From NCBI GenBank assembly GCA_903884005.1, contig CAISDA010000033.1, forward strand, positions 124,001 to 188,000: 64,000 nucleotides of DNA. The letters are read 5' to 3'. This DNA is from an uncultured Ignavibacteriota bacterium (GTDB taxonomy: Bacteria; Bacteroidota; Ignavibacteria; UBA10030; UBA8401). Position 1 is the first letter of the stretch; the number at the start of each line of letters is the position of its first letter. The position numbers were made by a program, and so were the translations under genes. The notes beneath the pieces were generated by a model. That model had not been told where the DNA came from and ran no database searches. It saw nothing but the letters and a program-made list of their open reading frames with translations. This document shows, in pieces, positions 46,384 to 54,210 of this stretch.

Positions 46384-47670
46384 ATGATGACTCAACCGAG
46401 TGCACTGGAAAAGGTCGCAATACTCTCTCAAATCGTGAAGAGTCCAGACTTCAAAGATTCGAAGAAACACCAGGACCTTTTAAAATTTCTTGTCGAACGG
46501 CCTTCATCCGCGGATGTTCTCAAAGAGACAGAGATCGCGCTGGCGGTATTCGGGAAAGATACTAAATTTGACCCCACCACCGATTCCCTGGTCAGGTCAT
46601 ACATCAGTACACTTCGAAAAAAACTCGATCACTATTATCTGACGACCGACGATCTCTATTCCTTCAAACTCGAGATCCCCAAGGGTCACTATACCATTCA
46701 GTTTACGAGTCCCGCGGCGAAATCATCACAAAACATATACAACCTCTCGTTTCCCCGACTCCGGAACGTCAGTTGGGTCATTCTTCTGCTGCTTGTTCTC
46801 GTCCTCTCATACCGTGAATTTTTCCGCGGCTCGTCAACAGGCACGGATGCGCGGAGCGTTGCGGCGAATCCTCTGTGGAATGATTTTATCGCGCCGAACG
46901 GCCGGCCGACACTCATTGTTTTCGGCGATTTCTTTTTCATGCGCGAACGGGCCAAACCGAACGGTTATTATCGTTCGATCATGATCAACACCATCGAAGA
47001 CTATCTCGACTACATCAATCAGAACCCGGAATTCGGCAAGCGTTACATGAAAGCCAATTTTACCTATCTCCGGCCGAGCGCGCCGTGGGGATTGATGCAG
47101 ATTCTGCCGATCCTTCAACATGGAACAACTACTATTTCCATGAATCTGGCTTCGCAGGTTTCGCCCGATGATTTCAAAACGAACAATATTATTTTTATCG
47201 GTTCGTTCAAAACGCTCTATCTGCTGAAAAATTTCTTATCCAGTCTTAAACTTGAATTTGACCTGACGAATGCATCGTTTCGCATACGGGATAAGGACTC
47301 GGATTCCGTGCACGTCTTTCGGCCGGAAATGCTTACCATCGGGACTCTGGTGAAGGATTATGGTGTGATCGCAAAGGGTGAGGGACCGGAAGGAAGTAAA
47401 TTGCTTGTGCTGTCAGGCTTTTCGGAAACCGGCGTGATCCAGGCGGCTCAGGCGGCGAGTGATCCGAATCTCTTCAAGGCAATCGCAGAGAGATATCCAC
47501 CGGGAGCACATATCGACCCCGCCACACTCACACTCGTGTTCAGCGCAGAAGGGATCACTCAATCCCTGTACAGTACGAACATCAAATACGTGGCAGGCCT
47601 CGGCGCACCGCGAATGGACTCTTCCTCGGCGCATGCGGATTCTCAAAAAACGAAAGCACCGGGGAATTGA
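46384..47670 (+). CDS. ToxR-like membrane-bound transcriptional regulator
   Basis: One-component regulator of 428 residues. Residues 10-106 look like a winged-helix OmpR/ToxR-type DNA-binding domain: KHQDLLKFLVERP, KETEIALAVFGK, FDPTTDSLVRSYISTLRKKLDHYY, then IPKGHYTIQF. The same arrangement heads many Acidobacteria regulators. Residues 130-143 (SWVILLLLVLVLSY) form a single membrane helix, and 150-428 would lie outside the cytoplasm with no domain I recognise. It probably senses a periplasmic signal and acts directly on DNA. It faces module II across a 268-base control region with palindromes. Start is ATG at 46384 or 46387; no strong ribosome site. It is the second of the two plus-strand genes here. 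Confidence 0.78.
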   Translation: MMTQPSALEKVAILSQIVKSPDFKDSKKHQDLLKFLVERPSSADVLKETEIALAVFGKDTKFDPTTDSLVRSYISTLRKKLDHYYLTTDDLYSFKLEIPKGHYTIQFTSPAAKSSQNIYNLSFPRLRNVSWVILLLLVLVLSYREFFRGSSTGTDARSVAANPLWNDFIAPNGRPTLIVFGDFFFMRERAKPNGYYRSIMINTIEDYLDYINQNPEFGKRYMKANFTYLRPSAPWGLMQILPILQHGTTTISMNLASQVSPDDFKTNNIIFIGSFKTLYLLKNFLSSLKLEFDLTNASFRIRDKDSDSVHVFRPEMLTIGTLVKDYGVIAKGEGPEGSKLLVLSGFSETGVIQAAQAASDPNLFKAIAERYPPGAHIDPATLTLVFSAEGITQSLYSTNIKYVAGLGAPRMDSSSAHADSQKTKAPGN

Positions 47671-47699
47671 CCCCCTGAGTAATTATATCGATCCTCCGA

Positions 47700-48460
47700 T
47701 CATTTCACGACGGCGAGTTTTCTTGTTTCCGTGCTTTGTTCGGTCTGCAGTCGGTAAAAGTAGACGCCGCCTGCAGAGCGCGCCGCATTCCATTCTCGCT
47801 GATGAAGGCCCGCCTGCTGCATCTCGTCGGCCAACACGTCCACAACTCTGCCCAGACAGTCGACAATGTCCAGCCTCACGTTCGACGCTGCCGGCAGCTG
47901 ATACCGGATGATCGTCGAGGGATTAAACGGATTCGGGTAATTTTGCTCCAGGTACAACTTCCCGGGCGCGGCTGTTTGCAATAGGCCAACGCCTGTCGTG
48001 CCTGCGAGCCGATCGCTCAACTGCGCTTTGTAGAGGGATTGCGGATTTATTCCGGCCGCATTTGTTCCTTCGATATACCCTTGCGCCCCGGTGAATGGAC
48101 CCGCGCCGGTCACGCCCCCCATACACCCGATCGCATAGTTTTGCGCCGTCGGCGGTTTTTGAATGATGATCCTGCTTGTGCCGGTTGTGCAATTCCATGC
48201 AACGGAATGCACTGCCGGACCCATGCATCCTCGATCTTCCCCAGGTAGATCGCATCGAACGCATGATGCCTCTCGTCACCATCGACGGCGGGAGACTGAT
48301 CATACGGATTCATGATGTCGACACGCAGATTCTCGATCCCTATCTGTGTGAGGATGCCGCTCCTGTTCGTTTTATAGATATAGGACTGAGAAAGAGATTT
48401 GACAAGGGTTGTGAAGACGGGTGCATCAATGGCGATCGTTGTGCCGCGTATCGACCGGAC
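47700..48460 (-). pseudogene. Decayed beta-helix/pectate-lyase-like secreted protein with T9SS tail
   Basis: Remnant of a secreted polysaccharide-related protein. An open frame at 47700-48224 (VHSVAWNCTTGTSRIII, KPPTAQNYAIGCMGG, GYIEGTN, PQSLYKAQLSDR) ends with a complete T9SS domain (NYPNPFNPSTIIRYQLP to KLAVVK), but has no start region or signal peptide. In another frame, 48460 down to about 48217, RGTTIAIDAPVFTTLVK, ILTQIGIENLRV and HAFDAIYLGKIEDAWVR read as the preceding part of the same kind of protein, bounded upstream by a TAA at 48461-48463. Further scraps lie in other frames up to about 48580 (VYNSGGIAV, VAVVDSVSPV). The join near 48220 shifts frame and seems to lack the central part. 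So: 5' loss, stop, frameshift and internal deletion. Confidence 0.7.
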
Positions 48461-48597
48461 TTACAGAATCCACCACGGCGACATCGGGAATCGATACGCC
48501 GCCGTGAGCACCCTCGCCGGCATCCACGCGTTCGCACCGCGATACCGCCGGAGTTGTACACCTTTTTCATTCATCGATATGTCCACAGCTTGCTGCC

Positions 48598-49383
48598 TCA
48601 TTTTGCGAGTATCATTTTTTGCACAATGCTCTTGCCGTTGCACTCCAGACGCGAAAAATACATGCCCGAAGCCATCATCCCCGCATTGAAGGTAGCGGTA
48701 TTCATGTCACCGGCCCGCGCCATTCCCCGAAACACCGTTGCAACTTCCTGCCCCAGCATATTCAGGATCTTCACGGTTGCAAATCCATTTTCCCGAACCG
48801 AGAAGCGAACCGTGGTCTCCGGATTGAACGGGTTCGGATAATTTTGCAGCAGCAACAAACCCTGAGGCAGTGCATCTAGTGGTGCGACCCCCGTTGTTGC
48901 TTCCGTTGCTGTAATGGACAGCTTGGAACTTTGACCGCTGGAACTGCCGGTCGATGTTCCCTGAAATCCGGCCGCGTAGAATGTTACCGGCCCGCTGCCG
49001 GCACCAGGAGCCGTCCACTGAAATGCGAGCGCGTCGATAAGGTGCGGCGACACATAGATGCCGTCGCCGGGATACAACGCGGTATTGGAACCCGCAATAA
49101 ATGTGCCCGCCACAACCGTCGTGGTTCCCAGCCGCGTCGAGGCATTGACGTTCACGAATTTGTTGCCGCCGTTGTGCGTGATGGTAATGGTATAGGTCTG
49201 TCCCGGACTATAAGATGCCGGGAAGCCGCTGGCTTGTATGGTTCCGCCCGAGCCCCCGTGACATGTCGCACAGGTGCCCTTTCCGCCGGGAGCGCCTGAA
49301 TACCCGCCCGTATAAGAATTATGCGCCGCACAGACAGTCACGGCTGCCAGCACGAGAACAACAATTTGTTTCATTGTATTCAT
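48598..49383 (-). CDS. Secreted CxxCH protein (choice-of-anchor V-like) with T9SS sorting domain
   Basis: Exported protein of 261 residues. Signal peptide 1-20, then NSYTGGYSGAPGGKGTCATCHGG with a CATCH motif (Cys38, Cys41, His42), which can bind a c-type haem. Residues 55-165 are a Reeler-like beta domain (SYSPGQTYTITITHNGG). The end is a T9SS domain (NYPNPFNPETTVRFSV to QKMILAK). This layout matches the choice-of-anchor V group of surface proteins. AGGA seven bases before the ATG at 49383 decides the start against an upstream one. Whether haem is really attached is not known. It lies between the pseudogene and a lyase-fold gene; role in polysaccharide use is unclear, and electron transfer at the surface is possible. 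Confidence 0.78.
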   Translation of the reverse strand: MNTMKQIVVLVLAAVTVCAAHNSYTGGYSGAPGGKGTCATCHGGSGGTIQASGFPASYSPGQTYTITITHNGGNKFVNVNASTRLGTTTVVAGTFIAGSNTALYPGDGIYVSPHLIDALAFQWTAPGAGSGPVTFYAAGFQGTSTGSSSGQSSKLSITATEATTGVAPLDALPQGLLLLQNYPNPFNPETTVRFSVRENGFATVKILNMLGQEVATVFRGMARAGDMNTATFNAGMMASGMYFSRLECNGKSIVQKMILAK

Positions 49384-49456
49384 GGTTCTTCCTAATTGTG
49401 CAAAATGATCGTGGAATGCTGTCATCGCTGTTCGCGCCGCAGCACTATAGTATACT

Positions 49457-50542
49457 TCATTTTAAAATCAGCAGCTTCTTCGTTTCCACATATTCCTTCG
49501 TCTGCAGCCTGCAGAAATATACTCCGCCCGGATACTGTGCCCCATCCCATGGCACCTGGTAGCGGCCGCCATTTTGAATTTTATCGACCAACACATCCAT
49601 TACTTTGCCGAGGCAATCATAGATTGCCACTCGAATGTGTGAAACACCGGGAATCTGGTAGCTGATCATCGTCGATGGATTAAACGGGTTCGGATAGTTT
49701 TGCTCCAAATGCATGTGCTGCGGAAGTGACGGTTCCGATCGATCGACCCCGGTAGTCGTCCCCTCTTGAATGGAAATTGCGTTAAAGCGAACCGCCTCGT
49801 CGCGCAGATCCGTTGGATGATCAAGGCTTCGATAGATTCCCCATTTCGGCCTGATGAAACTATTATCCGGACGAATGGTCATAATGCTGTTGTTGCTGTA
49901 CGAAAGTATGGTTGTGCTGTCACTCACTTTTTTAATAGTCATTGAGTACGTGCCGGCAGCCCCGACCTTGACAACCTCAGTGCACGAGACCCACACTCCT
50001 TCAAACAAGGACAAATTGACGATCGCAACCTTTGTGGTATTATCATGTATGAGCTCCAATTTGTTCGGAGAACCTTTTCGCGGCGTCAGTGTAAAGAGAG
50101 GGTTGCCATCATCTCCGCCCACGGCTTTGATCTGATGGATGTGCGTGAAGCTGCTCGACGGCTGGAAACCAACGGGCAGCTTAAATTTCCATTTGTACGT
50201 GATTGTCTCCCCCACCACGCCTTTCAGGTAATCGGGCGATGCCTCATAGGTTTTGATCTCGATCCGTTCCCTGTCAAAAGCGACGCAGCGATCATTATCC
50301 GGCGTGACATGAGAATAAAATTCGAACACATAACACTTCAGATCGTCGTCCCATACCTCGGCAATATGCCTGCCAAACTGCGGATGGATGCATTCCGGGT
50401 TCTCTACCGCATCTGCGCCCGGCGCCAGTACGCTCGATATCAATTCATACGTATTGCCCGGACCGTCGGCATTGAGAACAACCTGCGAGTACGAACAGTA
50501 CGGATAGAAAAAAATAACTGCCACTAACGCGATGCGAAGCAT
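49457..50542 (-). CDS. Heparinase I/glucuronan-lyase-fold secreted protein with T9SS sorting domain
   Basis: Exported protein of 361 residues. Signal peptide 1-19. Residues 20-265 look like the jelly-roll polysaccharide lyase fold of heparin lyase I and glucuronan lyase (PF14099): ECIHPQFGRHIAEVWDDDL, RIEIKTYEASP, TITYKWKFKLP, FTHIHQIKAVGG and the hallmark KWGIYRSL near 240. The C-terminus is a T9SS domain (NYPNPFNPSTMISYQIP to KKLLILK). It should cut a uronic-acid polymer at the cell surface. A GTG at 50551 is an alternative start; no clear ribosome site. It neighbours two PL6 genes, which fits a uronate target. Family assignment is by a few motifs, so moderate. Confidence 0.7.
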   Translation of the reverse strand: MLRIALVAVIFFYPYCSYSQVVLNADGPGNTYELISSVLAPGADAVENPECIHPQFGRHIAEVWDDDLKCYVFEFYSHVTPDNDRCVAFDRERIEIKTYEASPDYLKGVVGETITYKWKFKLPVGFQPSSSFTHIHQIKAVGGDDGNPLFTLTPRKGSPNKLELIHDNTTKVAIVNLSLFEGVWVSCTEVVKVGAAGTYSMTIKKVSDSTTILSYSNNSIMTIRPDNSFIRPKWGIYRSLDHPTDLRDEAVRFNAISIQEGTTTGVDRSEPSLPQHMHLEQNYPNPFNPSTMISYQIPGVSHIRVAIYDCLGKVMDVLVDKIQNGGRYQVPWDGAQYPGGVYFCRLQTKEYVETKKLLILK

Positions 50543-50615
50543 AGTAAACACCGATATATTGATGGAAAATATTCCCGCCGAAAGCGGCGAGAGAGAGAAA
50601 AAAAATATGTACTAA

Positions 50616-50680
50616 AACTACTTAGTGTGGACCAAAATCATTGTCCCAGAATGACAGTGACTATAGAGTACGCTGAGTTA
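50616..50680. repeat. MITE-like element, short copy
   Basis: About 65 bases. The left end ACTTAGTGTGGACCAAAATC and CATTGTC are joined almost directly to CAGAATGACA and a right end TACGCTGAGTT; the ends are imperfect inverted repeats. Longer relatives lie at 53988-54172 and 57317-57489. It sits between a PL6 gene and the heparinase-fold gene. No coding capacity. Confidence 0.55.
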
Positions 50681-50708
50681 CGATGTAACAACTCATTATG
50701 CTCTACGA

Positions 50709-52118
50709 TCACGGAGCATCGGGCCCGACATCGTTTCGGACCAGAGGCCGCGGACGCGCCGGCTGATTTGGCGTTTGCCAGATCCCTTCGGCCTGCACCA
50801 TATGCGGATCTTCAACGCGCACTCCCTTCATTGGAGAGCCGGACGCGACGGCAGTGCCGGTCGGCCATACGATGTTGTTTTCCCACTTCGATTTCACAGG
50901 CTTCGTAAAGAGATGCACGAGCGTATCCCGGCTGCCGACAATGACGTTGTGTGCAATGTGCATCCCCGCCGGCGCCAGATGCCACCAATTATTTTGAAAA
51001 CCGCCGCCGTCGTAACCGATCTCGAAATTGCTCGAATTGTTCACGAGCGTGTTGGATTCAATCGTTGCGTCGTGGATCCGAAAATGTTTCGTCAGCGGCT
51101 GGCCGTCGCCGTATTCTGCATCGCCGTTGGTAATGGCGAATGTCGCATCCCACCGCGTGCCGGTCAATCCCTCGAAATAATTATTGATGATGCGCATTCC
51201 GTTGCCGTAGAACCGAACCCCGCCCGTGCCGAGGGTCCACGCTTTTCCGGTGCTGTCGAGGAATGTGCCTGTGCGGCCGTTGCCGAGCACGTAGTTGCCT
51301 TCGACCGTCGTGCGATTCCCATGACGCAGGGATAACGAGCCCAGGCACTCGCGGAACGTATTGCGCCGGATGGTATCGTCGCTCGATTTGATGGAAATAT
51401 ATTCCGGATCGCCGTCGCATCGCTCGAACAGATTGTCTTCGATCACCGTGAATCCGCTCGAGAGCGAATAGCGCGCCGATCCATTTCGGATGGCCTCGAG
51501 CACATTTTCAACGCGCGGGCCGATGTCCACGAAGAGATTATGATCGATGCGGTCGTGCTGCGACATTTGCGGCTCTGCGCGCATCGTGCCTTCAATGGTG
51601 ATAAAGTTACCGAGCAGCGATTTTCTCTCGAAGAGATTGTGGTCGACCCTGTTGTGATGGCTGAGGCGGACAGAATCTCCCGCGATGCCGTCTATGAATA
51701 TCCATGACCCCTGCTTTGTCTCTTTCAGGTGAAATGTATTGCGGGTGATTTGAATGTAGCTGCACCCTCGCAGTTCTATGGCCGGCCCATTCGTGCTCTC
51801 GAAATTCAGCCCCTCGATGACGACGTGCTCTGCGGCCGTGAGAATAACATGCGACTCTCCGACGATCGCCGCCTTCCCCCGGTGCTCCGCCGCTATGCGT
51901 ATTGGCGCACTGTCTGTCCCCTTGCATCCCAGTTTGACATCACCGTGCAGATCGAAGACGCCGTCGGACAGTATGATCTGCAGTCCCGGCTCGGCGTTTT
52001 TCAGTGCACGCAGAAATTCTGCCGCTGTTCCCACACGCACAGTCGATATCCCCGCATTGGAAACACACGACAAAACGAACAGCAAAAAACAAATGGCAAT
52101 GAAACGAAGATTCAACAT
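50709..52118 (-). CDS. PL6 polysaccharide lyase, possible lipoprotein
   Basis: Exported beta-helix lyase of 469 residues. PL6 markers: NRVDHNLF, DRIDHNLF, catalytic Lys244 in PEYISIKSSDD and Arg265 in SLSLRHGNRTTVEGNYVLG. The first calcium ligand before Lys is Asp (DPE) instead of Glu. The signal ends in FVLSC, an acceptable lipobox (Cys18), so it may be lipid-anchored; there is no sorting domain. I chose the ATG at 52118, which has GAGG about nine bases upstream and begins the hydrophobic signal; ATGs at 52133 and 52139 are alternatives. Likely exolytic or oligomer-directed uronate lyase in the periplasm or on the membrane. Confidence 0.83.
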   Translation of the reverse strand: MLNLRFIAICFLLFVLSCVSNAGISTVRVGTAAEFLRALKNAEPGLQIILSDGVFDLHGDVKLGCKGTDSAPIRIAAEHRGKAAIVGESHVILTAAEHVVIEGLNFESTNGPAIELRGCSYIQITRNTFHLKETKQGSWIFIDGIAGDSVRLSHHNRVDHNLFERKSLLGNFITIEGTMRAEPQMSQHDRIDHNLFVDIGPRVENVLEAIRNGSARYSLSSGFTVIEDNLFERCDGDPEYISIKSSDDTIRRNTFRECLGSLSLRHGNRTTVEGNYVLGNGRTGTFLDSTGKAWTLGTGGVRFYGNGMRIINNYFEGLTGTRWDATFAITNGDAEYGDGQPLTKHFRIHDATIESNTLVNNSSNFEIGYDGGGFQNNWWHLAPAGMHIAHNVIVGSRDTLVHLFTKPVKSKWENNIVWPTGTAVASGSPMKGVRVEDPHMVQAEGIWQTPNQPARPRPLVRNDVGPDAP

Positions 52119-52202
52119 AGGTGGTATCCTCATATGCATGTATACGTTGATTTTTTATTAGTTGCGATCTTTTTCCGTGGCGGTTCGGGCCGATCGTCCG
52201 CG

Positions 52203-53948
52203 TCATTTCGTCAATACCAATTTTTGCACCTGCACCTGTCCGCCGGTTTCCAATTGCGCGAAATAGAATCCACTCGCACATCCCGCCGCATTCCATCGCA
52301 CCGAATGCAGCCCCGCCGGCTCGGTCTCATTTGCCAGGACCGCCGCTTCGCGTCCAAGCACATCGTACACCGTGAGCGTCACGTGACCCGGCACAGACAG
52401 CTCATAGTTGATCATCGTGGCAGGGTTGAAGGGATTGGGATAATTTTGTGCAAGAGAAAATTTCCGTACTGTTTCCATTCCGGCGCCGGATTCAAGCGCA
52501 TGCGTGACGATCATCGCGCTCGGAGGTCCTACATCGGCCGGCGTCAGGGGACGAAACAGCATCGGCGCCGGCGACACTTCATCCGCACCGACATCAGGCA
52601 GCGCATCGCGCACCTGTCCATCCATATCCGTCGTGATGAAAGGATACACTCCCTGCGCGGCATTGAGGACCGGGCTCGAATTCGCGGGCCGCCACAGTCC
52701 ATCCGAGGAAAGAGCCAACTGCGGATTCACTATCATGATGCCGGAGGGCTGGGCAATGCCCAATGACGCCCCATACATCATATTCCCCTGCCACGCATGG
52801 TGTGTCGGAATGTCGCTGTATGTAATGATGGGTGCGGTTGTCGTGTATACCACATTGTTTGCGATCACGCAGCTGTCCGGAGCAAGAGAGAGTTCCGCAT
52901 CTTTGCCTCCGCCGATATTGAATGTATATCTCGTGTCCACAAATGTGTTGAACACCACGACAGCACGCTTCACCTGAAAGTACCGGTCTAGCGGCGAGTT
53001 GGGCACTCCGTTCATGATCGTCAATGCGGACTTGAGACTGCTGCCGTCCGTATGGGCGATATAATTGTTGAAGACCTTATGATCTTCACCGATAATGCGT
53101 ATGCCGCCCGAATTCACCGCATGCCGTCCGTCAAAAAAATTTCCTTCGACCGTCGCTCGGTTGCCATGGCGCAGCGTCAATGTGCCCTGGCAGCCGATGA
53201 ATGTATTATGCCGGTACATGTTTCCGCACGACTTGTTCGAGATGATCTCGATCTCTCCGTTACATTCTTCAAAGAGATTGTATTCCACTGTCGTAAACGA
53301 ATCGTACTGCGACCAGTCGCTGGTGCCGACGCGAATGGTTTCGCCTCCATTCCAGCCGTACAATTCAGGGCGATTGGCAAAGTAGTTATGATCGATCTGA
53401 TGGTAATTCGGCTTCACAGACAGCCAGACGACCAGCGTGGTGCCCGAGTGTTTCTTCCCTTTGAGGTAACAGTGATCCACACGATTGTGCGTTCCATAGA
53501 GCGAGACCCATTTATAGTCTCTCGTCGAATCAGCCGGATTGAAATTGATGACGGAGCAGTTCGTCAGTCGGCACGAATCGCTTTCGCCGTTCGTGCCTCT
53601 GAATTCTATCACGTCGCCCGAACCGCTCGACCCATTCCTGAATAATAACCCGTCGGCGATCAGATGTTTACCCGAAATGCGAAGGTTCGACGCGCCCGTG
53701 ATCACCACTCCGCCATACGACTCGGCGCGCAGAAGGATCGGGGCGGACGCGGTTCCCGTTGCCGCAAATTGAATGAACACATTGGTCCATGTGCCGTTCG
53801 TCATCGTCAGCGTGTCGCCGGGCTTCACGGTGCTGAGTGCGGACGTGATCTGCGGAACCGATGACACGCGATACTCGGCTCCGCGAAGTATCTGCGAAAC
53901 CGTAAGGAGCAAAAAACCAAGCTGACGAAACTTGTAAAAGTATGACAT
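52203..53948 (-). CDS. PL6 alginate lyase/chondroitinase B-like enzyme with T9SS sorting domain
   Basis: Exported beta-helix lyase of 581 residues and the most canonical PL6 here: calcium-type acids in GEIEIISNKS (Glu232, Glu234), catalytic Lys239 and Arg260 in LTLRHGNRATVEGNFFDG, and NSGGIRIIGEDHKVFNNY. The N-terminal signal covers about 1-24. The tail from NYPNPFNPATMINYEL to KLVLTK is a T9SS domain, so it acts outside. It should cleave mannuronate-, guluronate- or iduronate-type linkages by beta-elimination. ATG 53948 begins the signal peptide; the longer frame to 54017 runs into repeat DNA and is rejected. It lies next to another PL6 gene lacking the sorting domain. Confidence 0.87.
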   Translation of the reverse strand: MSYFYKFRQLGFLLLTVSQILRGAEYRVSSVPQITSALSTVKPGDTLTMTNGTWTNVFIQFAATGTASAPILLRAESYGGVVITGASNLRISGKHLIADGLLFRNGSSGSGDVIEFRGTNGESDSCRLTNCSVINFNPADSTRDYKWVSLYGTHNRVDHCYLKGKKHSGTTLVVWLSVKPNYHQIDHNYFANRPELYGWNGGETIRVGTSDWSQYDSFTTVEYNLFEECNGEIEIISNKSCGNMYRHNTFIGCQGTLTLRHGNRATVEGNFFDGRHAVNSGGIRIIGEDHKVFNNYIAHTDGSSLKSALTIMNGVPNSPLDRYFQVKRAVVVFNTFVDTRYTFNIGGGKDAELSLAPDSCVIANNVVYTTTAPIITYSDIPTHHAWQGNMMYGASLGIAQPSGIMIVNPQLALSSDGLWRPANSSPVLNAAQGVYPFITTDMDGQVRDALPDVGADEVSPAPMLFRPLTPADVGPPSAMIVTHALESGAGMETVRKFSLAQNYPNPFNPATMINYELSVPGHVTLTVYDVLGREAAVLANETEPAGLHSVRWNAAGCASGFYFAQLETGGQVQVQKLVLTK

Positions 53949-53987
53949 TAATTTTCGATGATCTGTTTGAAATTGTAAATGACAGTA

Positions 53988-54172
53988 ATACTCAGTGTGC
54001 ACAAATATCATTGTCATCCTAAGGTTTCATCTTGGCTGCGCCAAGAATCTTCATGCATATGACATCAGTACTCTGTCATTCTGAGCGCAAGCGAAGAATC
54101 TTGCATCGTGTGAGCAGCCGGCAAGATTCTTCGGTCGCTCGAGCTCCTTCACAATGACACGGCTGGGTGTGT
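53988..54172. repeat. MITE-like palindromic element, composite copy
   Basis: Starts with ACTCAGTGTGCACAAATATC and CATTGTCATCCT like the copies at 50616 and 57317. Inside, CGAAGAATCTTGC (54092-54104) pairs perfectly with GCAAGATTCTTCG (54121-54133), nested within TGTCATTCTGAG and CACAATGACA, making a long hairpin. The right end looks degraded. No coding capacity. Confidence 0.6.
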
Positions 54173-54210
54173 TTGCCAATCATATCATCAGTGGCATGCG
54201 CAATCCGCCT

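Noticed and set aside
47700-48224. Short intact secreted protein of 174 residues
   Set aside because: No signal peptide, and the preceding DNA holds the missing part of the protein in another frame, so it is treated as a pseudogene.
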